From positions 1 to 64,000 of the forward strand of contig NZ_JIAI01000001.1 in assembly GCF_000620785.1 (NCBI RefSeq): a stretch of DNA of 64,000 nucleotides, given 5' to 3'. A program made the position numbers and the translations under genes. The notes under the pieces are model-generated. The model was given only the letters and a program-made list of their open reading frames with translations. It did no database searches and was not told the origin of the DNA. Positions 58,099 to 64,000 of this stretch are shown piece after piece (positions within the stretch are counted from its first letter, which is position 1; each line of letters opens with the position of its first letter). The stretch comes from Actinospineispora acaciae DSM 45401. GTDB lineage: Bacteria > Actinomycetota > Actinomycetes > Mycobacteriales > Pseudonocardiaceae.

Positions 58099-58710
58099 TC
58101 ACTCGAACACCAGCGAGACCAGCTCGTCGATGAACCCGGGTAGCAGGCTGGCGCTGCGCTCGGTCGGGTTGCCGTGGAACAGCGCAACCCGTCCGTGCGC
58201 GGCCACGAACACCATCACGCCGGCGCGCCGGGCGGGCAGCCGGAGCTTGTAGCCCGCGCGCTCGCAGCGCTCGAAGGTCTCCACGAACCTGGCCAGGATG
58301 TCCTCCAGCGGGTTGGCCGCCGAGTCGTCCGAAGCCCCGTCCGGCCGCCGGCGGAACAGGATCCGGTAGTGGCCAGGGTGGGCCACCGCGAAGTCGCAGT
58401 AGGCGCGCAGCTGGGCGCGGACCTGCCCCAGCGGGTCGTCCTGATCGGCCGTGGTCGCGGCCCCGGCCAGCAGCGCGGACAGCCGGTCGCGCTCGTGCTC
58501 CAACAAACCGGCCATCAGCGCGTCGCGGTCGGAGAAGTGCGGGTAGATGCTGGCCGGGGCGATGCCGGTGGCCCTGGCCACGCCCCGGATGGTCAGCCCC
58601 TCCTCGTCCCCTAGCTCGGACAGCAGCCCGCTGGCGGCCTCCAGGATCTCCAGGCGAAGCCGTTCGCCCTCACCCCAGCGGTTGCGGGTGCGGGTGACGG
58701 GACCGGCCAT
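58099..58710 (-). CDS. TetR-family regulator
   Basis: A 203-residue repressor: ILEAASGLLSELGDEEGLTI, RGVARATGIAPASIYPHFSD, then a WHG/TetR_C_13-like ligand domain with YCDFAVAHPGHYRILFRRRP. ATG 58710 (MAGPVTRTRNRWG); the longer open frame contains part of the divergent promoter. Divergent from the DHA2 exporter, with a palindrome between, so it most likely represses that exporter and itself. Confidence 0.88.
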   Translation of the reverse strand: MAGPVTRTRNRWGEGERLRLEILEAASGLLSELGDEEGLTIRGVARATGIAPASIYPHFSDRDALMAGLLEHERDRLSALLAGAATTADQDDPLGQVRAQLRAYCDFAVAHPGHYRILFRRRPDGASDDSAANPLEDILARFVETFERCERAGYKLRLPARRAGVMVFVAAHGRVALFHGNPTERSASLLPGFIDELVSLVFE

Positions 58711-58760
58711 GACGTCATTCTCCCCGACGCAAGAACTCTCCGTCCGGGCCGCTGCGCACA

Positions 58761-58790
58761 TTGCCGAACATTTGTATGCTAACTCGGCAA
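58761..58790. promoter_or_regulatory. Candidate operator for the TetR/MFS pair
   Basis: TTGCCGA (58761-58767) and TCGGCAA (58784-58790), perfect 7-bp arms with a 16-bp AT-rich spacer containing a TATGCT -10-like element, lie just upstream of the exporter start. Confidence 0.65.
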
Positions 58791-58810
58791 ACAAACGTTA
58801 GGTGACAGCG

Positions 58811-60334
58811 ATGACGCGCGCGACGACGCGACGTCCCGCCCGCGCGCTCCCGGCGGTCGCCACGCCCGCCCCGGACGCGAGGTGGGGCCTGCCGCTGGCG
58901 GTCGTCGTGATCGGCATGTTCATGTCGGTGCTGAACACCACCAGCGTGAACGTCGCGCTGCCGAACATGGCCAACGACCTCGGGGCCGCCACCAGCGACA
59001 TCGAGTGGGTCGTCACCGCGTACAACCTGTGCCTCGGCGTGGTCGTGCCGGCCAGCGCGTGGCTGGGCGACCGGCTCGGCCTGAAACGGCTCTACATCGT
59101 CTCGCTGATCGGGTTCGTCGCGGCGTCCGTGCTCTGCGGACTGGCCGACAACCTGGGCACGATGATCGTCTTCCGGGTGCTGCAGGCCATCCCCGGCGGG
59201 ATGCTCCCGGTGACCTGCATGACGTTCCTCTACCGGATAGTGCCGCGCGCGAAGATCGGCAGCGCGATGGGCATGTACGGCCTGGGCATGGTGGTGGCCC
59301 CGGCGATCGGGCCCACGCTGGGCGGCTACCTGGTGCAGAACGTCGACTGGCGGCTGATCTTCTACCTCAACGTCCCGGTCGGGCTGCTCGGCGTGCTCGC
59401 CGCCTCGGTCGTCCTGCCGCGCATCCCGGGCGCGCCGGGGCGGCGGTTCGACGTGATCGGCTTCGGGTGCGTCGCGGGCGGGCTGTTCGCGCTGCTGCTG
59501 GCCGCCTCCGAGGGCCAGGACTGGGGCTGGACCGGCTACCGGGTGCTGATGCTGCTCACCGCCGGCGTGATCCTGCTGGCGCTGTTCGTGGTGGTCGAGC
59601 TGGAGGTGGACGACCCGCTGCTGGATGTGCGGGTGTTCGCCAACTGGCCGTTCGTGAACTCGCTGGTCCTGATCGCGCTGCAGGCCATCGGGCTGTTCGC
59701 GGTGTCGTTCTACGTGCCGGTGTTCCTGCAGGAGGCGCAGGGGCTGACCGCCCTGAACACCGGCTTCACGCTGCTGCCGCAGGCGTTGGTGATGATCGTG
59801 CTGATGCCGATCGCCGGGCGGGTGTACGACAGGCTCGGCGCGCGGTGGATCGGGGCGGCGGGCATGGGCCTGGCCGGGGTGGGCGTGCTCATGCTGGTCC
59901 GGATCAACCCGGACATGCCGCGCTGGGAGTTCATCCAGGCGCTGATGCTGCGCGCGGTCGGCCCGGGGCTGGCCATGATGCCGATCACCACGGCCGGGGT
60001 GTCGGCGCTGCCCGCCCGGCTGGCCGGCGCCGGGAGCGCGTTCAACCAGCTCGTGCAGCGCGGCAGCGCCGCCCTGGGGCTGGCGGTGCTGACCGCCATC
60101 GCGACCGCCTACCAGGCGCAGCTCATGGCGGACCGATCCGCGCTGATGACCTCGTCGGACCCTCGGGTGGTGGCGATGGCGCGGAAGGGACCGTCCGCGC
60201 TCGCCCCGCTGCTGGAGAAGCTGAAGGTCGAGGTGCTCTCCGAGGCGTACGGCGACGTCTTCCTGATCGCCGGCATCGCCAGCCTGATCGGGGTGCCGCT
60301 GGCGTTCTTCCTGCCCGCTACTCGTCGTAGCTGA
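58811..60334 (+). CDS. DHA2-family MFS multidrug exporter
   Basis: A 507-residue, 14-span major facilitator of the EmrB/QacA type: VLNTTSVNVALPNMANDLGA, SDIEWVVTAYNLCLGVVVPA, LGDRLGLKRLYIVSLIGFVA and GLGMVVAPAIGPTLGGYLVQ (motif C). Drives proton-coupled efflux of drugs or toxic metabolites. ATG 58811 is spaced from AGGTGA; a GTG at 58802 is possible. It overlaps the convergent kshB end by 17 bp. Confidence 0.92.
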   Translation: MTRATTRRPARALPAVATPAPDARWGLPLAVVVIGMFMSVLNTTSVNVALPNMANDLGAATSDIEWVVTAYNLCLGVVVPASAWLGDRLGLKRLYIVSLIGFVAASVLCGLADNLGTMIVFRVLQAIPGGMLPVTCMTFLYRIVPRAKIGSAMGMYGLGMVVAPAIGPTLGGYLVQNVDWRLIFYLNVPVGLLGVLAASVVLPRIPGAPGRRFDVIGFGCVAGGLFALLLAASEGQDWGWTGYRVLMLLTAGVILLALFVVVELEVDDPLLDVRVFANWPFVNSLVLIALQAIGLFAVSFYVPVFLQEAQGLTALNTGFTLLPQALVMIVLMPIAGRVYDRLGARWIGAAGMGLAGVGVLMLVRINPDMPRWEFIQALMLRAVGPGLAMMPITTAGVSALPARLAGAGSAFNQLVQRGSAALGLAVLTAIATAYQAQLMADRSALMTSSDPRVVAMARKGPSALAPLLEKLKVEVLSEAYGDVFLIAGIASLIGVPLAFFLPATRRS

Positions 60335-61355
60335 CCGTGACCTCCTCGGTCACCGGCAGCGACTGGCAGGCAAGGACGTAGCCCTCGTCCAGGTCGGTCT
60401 GGTCGAGTACCTCGTTGCGCAGCATCTTCACCTCGCCGCCGACGACCCGGCAGGCGCACGCGCTGCACGCCCCCTCCCGGCAGGAGAACGGCGCGTCCAG
60501 GCCCCGCTCGCGCAGCAGGTCGAGCAGCTTGGTGCCGGCCGGCCAGCGGAACCGGTGCCGCTGCCCGTCCAGCTCGACCTCGACGGTGCTGTCCGGCCCC
60601 GCCGTGTCGGGTTGCGGGCCGGCCGACTCGAACGGGTCCTCGGTCAGGGACACGAACCGCTCGATGTGCAGCCGCTTGCGCGGCACGCCCAGGTCGCGCA
60701 GCGCGTGCGTGGCGGCGTCCATGAACGGCGTGGGGCCGCACAGGAACACCTCCCGCCCGTCTGGTCCGGTGAACGGCCCGGCCAGGCCGGCGAGGTGGGC
60801 GCGGGTGGGCAGCCCCTGCACGCTCTCCAGCCAGTGCGCGACCACCAGCCGGTCCGGGTGCGCCTCGGCCAGCCCGCGCAGCTCCTCCGCGAAGATCACC
60901 GACCGCTCGTCCCGGTTGGCGTAGAGCAGCACCAGGTGCCCCCGGCCGCGCGCCAGCACCGCGCGGATGATCGACATGACCGGGGTGATGCCGCTGCCGG
61001 CGGCGACCAGCAGCAGGTCCGCGTCCAGCGTGCGCGGCGTGAACGTCCCTTCGGGGGGCAGCGCGTCCAGCTCCATGCCGGGGGAGAGGTGGTCGCAGAT
61101 CCAGTTCGAGCCCCGGCCCTCGGCGACCCGCTTGACCGTCACCATCAGGTCCCCGCCGTCGTGCGGCGAGCTGGACAGGGAGTAGCAGCGGGCCAGCGAC
61201 GTGCCGTCCGGCCCGGGCACCCGCACGGTCAGGAACTGACCCGGCCGGTAGGCGTAGCGTTCGGCCAGCTCGGACGGGACCCGGAGCACCAGCGACACCG
61301 CGTCCGCCGTCTCCTGCACCACCTCCGCGACGGCGAGCCGGTGGAAGTCAGCCAC
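60318..61355 (-). CDS. kshB: 3-ketosteroid-9-alpha-hydroxylase reductase KshB
   Basis: A 345-residue flavin reductase: FAD domain (RPGQFLTVRVPGPDGTSLAR, CYSLSSSP), NAD domain (LLLVAAGSGITPVMSIIRAV, VFLCGPTPFMD) and a C-terminal plant-type [2Fe-2S] ferredoxin (SCREGACSACACRVVGGEVK and a distal Cys in VLACQSLP). It passes NADH electrons to the oxygenase KshA for 9-alpha-hydroxylation of ring B. Last gene of the kstD-kshA-orf-kshB series. Confidence 0.92.
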   Translation of the reverse strand: MADFHRLAVAEVVQETADAVSLVLRVPSELAERYAYRPGQFLTVRVPGPDGTSLARCYSLSSSPHDGGDLMVTVKRVAEGRGSNWICDHLSPGMELDALPPEGTFTPRTLDADLLLVAAGSGITPVMSIIRAVLARGRGHLVLLYANRDERSVIFAEELRGLAEAHPDRLVVAHWLESVQGLPTRAHLAGLAGPFTGPDGREVFLCGPTPFMDAATHALRDLGVPRKRLHIERFVSLTEDPFESAGPQPDTAGPDSTVEVELDGQRHRFRWPAGTKLLDLLRERGLDAPFSCREGACSACACRVVGGEVKMLRNEVLDQTDLDEGYVLACQSLPVTEEVTVSYDE

Positions 61356-61653
61356 CGGGCACCAGCCTGGGCGCGGGCTCGGCGGAGGCCACCGCCAGCC
61401 TGTCCTCGGCCACCGCCAGCTCGATGCTGCGCCGCAGCTCGGGGCAGCCGTCCCGCGCGGTGTAGAGCGGGCATCGGCGCGCGGCGTCGGCGGTCCACTG
61501 GATGCTGGTGTGCGCGAGGCTGTTCTTCTTCACCCCCACCCGGCCGCCGCAACCACGGCAGTCCACATCGGACAGGCCGCCCTCGAGCTGGGCGCGGCGG
61601 TCGGCGGCGGTGGCGGCGGCCAGCTCGTCCGGACCCAGCGCCGGCCCGGTCAT
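61348..61653 (-). CDS. Small cysteine-rich protein between kshA and kshB
   Basis: A 101-residue protein: MTGPALGPDELAAATAADRR, then VDCRGCGGRVGVKKNSLAHT, WTADAARRCPLYTARDGCPE and an Ala/Pro tail. The spaced cysteines (CRGC...C...C) suggest a single metal site. Its ATG overlaps the kshA stop (ATGA) and it overlaps kshB by 8 bp, so co-translation is certain if transcribed. I do not recognise a named family; an assembly or electron-transfer accessory of the hydroxylase is possible. Confidence 0.78.
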   Translation of the reverse strand: MTGPALGPDELAAATAADRRAQLEGGLSDVDCRGCGGRVGVKKNSLAHTSIQWTADAARRCPLYTARDGCPELRRSIELAVAEDRLAVASAEPAPRLVPGG

Positions 61654-62816
61654 GGCACGCTGCCGCTGGGCTCGTGCTCGGCGGCCTGCGTGGCGTCCGC
61701 GCGGCGCGCCAGGTTCTCCTGGACCTCCCGCTCCCACGCCTGCACCGCGCGGGTGGTGTCCACCTCGAACTCGAAGCGCTGCGTCATGTCCTCGGTGACG
61801 TCCTCGACGTCCACGTAGAACTGCTCGTACCAGCGCCGCAGCTGGTAGACCGGCCCGTCCTCCTCGCACAGCAGCGGGTTGTCGATCCGGGTCTTGTTCT
61901 TCCAGATCTCCACGTCCTGCAGGAAGCCGACGCCGGTGCCCTTGGCGAACTTCTCCGCGAGCTGGTTGCCCTGCTCGTGCGACAGCCCCGGCGGCTTGCG
62001 CACGATCACGCCCCACTGCAGCACGAACGAGTTCGCGGTGACCGGATAGTGCGTGTTGATCAGCACCGTCTCGATCTTGAACCCGCGGAAGTCGTGCCAC
62101 AGGTAGTCGATCATGTAGGAGGGTCCGTAATAGGACGCCTCCGACCGCAGCGCGTTGTCGCTCTCCGAATAAGCCGAGCCTGACCCGACGTCGGGGCGCC
62201 CCCGGGTGTTGAGGTACTGGGTGGCGATGTGCCCCTCGAAGACGTTCTTGAAGTAGGTAGGGAACGCGAAGTGCACATAGAAAAAGTGCGCCATGTCGAC
62301 GACATTGTCGATGATCTCCCGGCAGTTCGAGCCTTCGATGCGGACCGAGTCCCAGGTCCAGTCGCTCCACTCGTCGGAGAACGCGCCCTCGACGCGCGGG
62401 ATGGTGATCTCCGGCGGCGGCGGGCGGTTCTGCGGGTCGTGCCAGACGAACAGCTGCTTGTTCTCCTCGTGGGTCAGCCAGGACCGGGTCCGCGCCCTCG
62501 GCGGCACCCGCCGCGCGTACGGAATCCCCACGCACCGCCCGTTCCCGCCCCACCGCCAGTCGTGGAACGGGCAGGCCACCGCGTCGCCCTTGACGCTGCC
62601 CTGGGTCAGGTCGCCGCCCATGTGCCGGCAGTACCCGTCCAGCACGTGCAACTCGCCCGCGCTGTCCGCGAACACCACCAACTTCGTCCCGAACGCCTCG
62701 ACCGCGTGCGGCTTCCCGTCCCGGAACGCCTCCGCCAGCCCGAGGCAGTGCCACCCCCTGGCGAACCGCGTAGGCGGCGCACCCACATCAATAGTCCGTA
62801 CATCGTCGATGCTCAT
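61650..62816 (-). CDS. kshA: 3-ketosteroid-9-alpha-monooxygenase oxygenase KshA
   Basis: A 388-residue Rieske oxygenase. Rieske motifs GYCRHMGGDL (Cys63, His65) and ACPFHDWRWG (Cys82, His85); mononuclear iron site NVVDMAHFFYVH (Asn171, Asp174, His177, His182). FARGWHCLGLAEAFRDGKPH and the following domain match KshA closely. It hydroxylates C9 of the steroid nucleus, opening ring B together with KstD. The start overlaps the kstD stop (ATGA). No KstR box lies directly upstream, so control probably comes from the kstD promoter outside the window. Confidence 0.93.
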   Translation of the reverse strand: MSIDDVRTIDVGAPPTRFARGWHCLGLAEAFRDGKPHAVEAFGTKLVVFADSAGELHVLDGYCRHMGGDLTQGSVKGDAVACPFHDWRWGGNGRCVGIPYARRVPPRARTRSWLTHEENKQLFVWHDPQNRPPPPEITIPRVEGAFSDEWSDWTWDSVRIEGSNCREIIDNVVDMAHFFYVHFAFPTYFKNVFEGHIATQYLNTRGRPDVGSGSAYSESDNALRSEASYYGPSYMIDYLWHDFRGFKIETVLINTHYPVTANSFVLQWGVIVRKPPGLSHEQGNQLAEKFAKGTGVGFLQDVEIWKNKTRIDNPLLCEEDGPVYQLRRWYEQFYVDVEDVTEDMTQRFEFEVDTTRAVQAWEREVQENLARRADATQAAEHEPSGSVP

Positions 62817-64000
62817 AGTTCGTTTCCCCTGGTCACCACCCGTGAGTGGCTAGGGTCGCTATAGCGACCCTGTCCACTCACGGCTTCTGAGCTGGGCGTT
62901 TGTTGGGCGGCGGCCGCCTCGGCGAGGTCCAGGGCGGCCAGGTAGCCGCCGGTCATGGCCGGGCCGATGGTGGCGCCGGCGCCGGCGTAGGTGCGGGCCA
63001 TGACCGAGGCGCTGGCGTTGCCGGCGGCGTAGAGGCCGGGGATCGGTGAGCCGTCGGCGCGGAGGACCCGGGAGCGCTCGTCGACGCGCAGGCCGCCCTT
63101 GGTGCCTAGGTCGCCGGGGACTATGCGGACGGCGTGGAACGGTGCGAGGTCCAGCGGGGCGAGGCAGGGGTTCGGGCGTTGGCGCGGGTCGCCGTAGTAC
63201 CTGTCGTAGGCGCTGGCGCCTCGGGCGAACCGCTCGTCGGTGCCCGTGCGGGCGTAGCCGTTGAACTCGGTGACCGTGGCGCCCAGGCCGTCGGGCGGCA
63301 GGCCGATCGCGGCGGCCAGCTCGTCCAGCGAACCAGCGGAGAACACGGCCCCCGCCCGGTACCAGCGCTTCGGGAACGGCTGGCGCGGGCGCAGGCCGGC
63401 GAACGGGTAGCGGTTGCGGTAGCGCTGGTCCACGATCAGCCAGGCCGGGATGTGGTCGACGCCGCTCGCGTGCCCGTCGTACATCGCGTGCACCGCGTCG
63501 ACGTACGGCACCGCCTCGTTGACGAACCGCTCGCCGGCCGCGTTGACCAGGATCGAGCCGGGCAGCGCGCGCTCGGCAAGGCAGAAGTACGGACCCCGGC
63601 CGAGCGGGATGGACGGCCCCCACCAGGCGTCGTCCATCAGGTCCAGGTCCGCGCCCGCTCGCTGGCCGGCCTCGATGCCGTCGCCGGTGTTCTCCGCCGC
63701 CCCGGTGGTCCACTCGGTGCCGATCGGCGCGCGCTGGTACTTCGTGCGCATGGCCGCGTTGTGCTCGAACCCGCCGGAGGCGACGACCACCCCGAGCCGG
63801 GCTTCAACGACCTCCTCCTGGCCGCCGGAACGCCGCACCCGCACGCCGGTGACCCGCTCGCCGTCGCGCTCCAGCTCGACCAGCGGGGTGTCCAGCCACA
63901 CCGGCACGCCGGCCGCCGCCAGCCCGGCGCGCAGCCCGGCCGCCAGGGCCTGGCCCATGGTCAGCGTCCGCCGGCGGCGCAGCGCGTCGAGCAGGCTCCG
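62813..64000 (-). CDS. kstD: 3-ketosteroid delta1-dehydrogenase KstD, C-terminal part
   Basis: A partial gene; the frame is open to the right edge, so the FAD-binding N-terminus lies outside. Visible parts: VVVASGGFEHNAAMRTKYQR, GSILVNAAGERFVNEAVPYV, PGDLGTKGGLRVDERSRVLR and GLYAAGNASASVMARTYAGA-GATIG, the FAD-contacting C-terminal motif of fumarate-reductase-like 3-ketosteroid dehydrogenases. KstD introduces the C1-C2 double bond. The last roughly 30 residues are encoded through a 42-bp palindrome and read SGQGRYSDPSHSRVVTRGN, foreign to the family and probably repeat-derived. Confidence 0.85.
   Translation of the reverse strand, partial: RSLLDALRRRRTLTMGQALAAGLRAGLAAAGVPVWLDTPLVELERDGERVTGVRVRRSGGQEEVVEARLGVVVASGGFEHNAAMRTKYQRAPIGTEWTTGAAENTGDGIEAGQRAGADLDLMDDAWWGPSIPLGRGPYFCLAERALPGSILVNAAGERFVNEAVPYVDAVHAMYDGHASGVDHIPAWLIVDQRYRNRYPFAGLRPRQPFPKRWYRAGAVFSAGSLDELAAAIGLPPDGLGATVTEFNGYARTGTDERFARGASAYDRYYGDPRQRPNPCLAPLDLAPFHAVRIVPGDLGTKGGLRVDERSRVLRADGSPIPGLYAAGNASASVMARTYAGAGATIGPAMTGGYLAALDLAEAAAAQQTPSSEAVSGQGRYSDPSHSRVVTRGNEL
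62841..62882. repeat. 42-bp palindromic repeat, copy 3
   Basis: Arms CGTGAGTGGCTAGGGTCGC and its near-complement ending GTCCACTCACG, with only two mismatched positions and a symmetrical CGCTATAGCG centre. Lies within the 3' end of kstD, which reads through it in frame, and 25 bp from the kshA start. Confidence 0.9.

Noticed and set aside
62813..63958. KstD starting at the internal ATG 63958
   Set aside because: The frame stays open to the window edge and the FAD-binding N-terminus is missing, so the gene is truncated by the window, not short.

Overview
This window comes from the chromosome of a high-GC (about 72-75% by eye) actinobacterium. GTG starts are common, tightly packed genes often overlap by ATGA/GTGA, and there are many TetR, GntR, PucR and ECF regulators. 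KstR-controlled steroid genes, an IniB-type protein and a PknG/GlnH/GlnX operon point to the Mycobacteriales/Pseudonocardiales side of the phylum. A Pseudonocardiaceae-like host is my best inference; the genus cannot be fixed from the sequence. No rRNA, tRNA, CRISPR array, transposase or prophage gene was seen.

Layout. (1) 1-3.1 kb: start of sucC (leftward), an Lrp/AsnC regulator divergent from alanine dehydrogenase, and a zinc alcohol dehydrogenase. (2) 3.2-8.4 kb: an IniB-domain protein, a strong terminator, and a 1393-residue Pls/PosA-type NRPS (adenylation, carrier and three membrane/beta-helix modules), the enzyme type that makes poly-amino acids such as epsilon-poly-lysine. (3) 8.5-18 kb: an amine locus. 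A leftward, translationally coupled operon (three small membrane proteins, an APC permease, two hypotheticals, an SCP2-type thiolase) and a FadR-type regulator face a rightward glxBCD-glnT set (N-methylglutamate-synthase-like subunits and a type III GlnA-like gamma-glutamylamide ligase). The same 17-bp palindrome lies on both sides. (4) 18-20 kb: secreted 4-Cys peptide, then a carboxymuconolactone-decarboxylase-fold protein coupled to an ECF41/SigJ-type sigma factor.

(5) 20-30.3 kb: a PucR regulator, aldehyde dehydrogenase, GlcG/HbpS-like protein and 576-residue permease, then a heme-oxygenase-fold putative diiron oxidase with two Rieske ferredoxins, a FAD reductase and a Tat-lipoprotein dienelactone hydrolase. 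This looks like an undescribed oxidative pathway carrying its own electron-transfer chain. (6) 30.4-41.3 kb: a nine-gene signalling island: GlnX, GlnH, a coiled-coil protein, a PknG-like kinase, an orphan solute-binding lipoprotein, PP2C, VWA and FHA proteins, plus a convergent FHA/helical protein. Kinase, phosphatase and FHA protein all begin with zinc-ribbon cysteine pairs. (7) 41.4-48.5 kb: housekeeping and accessory genes (ABC-F, VOC, DinB, WYL regulator, SRPBCC, DoxX, YjbR, NCS1 permease).

(8) 48.5-64 kb: steroid catabolism. kstR, a FadE34-like fused acyl-CoA dehydrogenase, the igr set fadE28-fadE29-chsH2-chsH1-ltp2 (removal of the last three-carbon side chain of cholesterol-type steroids), and kstD-kshA-orf-kshB for ring A/B opening. 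KstR boxes precede kstR, fadE34 and fadE28. A secreted DUF1524 nuclease, an SMP-30 protein and a TetR/MFS pair are interspersed.

Across regions, a 42-bp palindrome occurs three times, each time overlapping gene ends and in two cases supplying the stop codons. Two unrelated genes of the oxidative locus carry in-frame 12-bp tandem repeats. No gene-free stretch exceeds about 250 bases.
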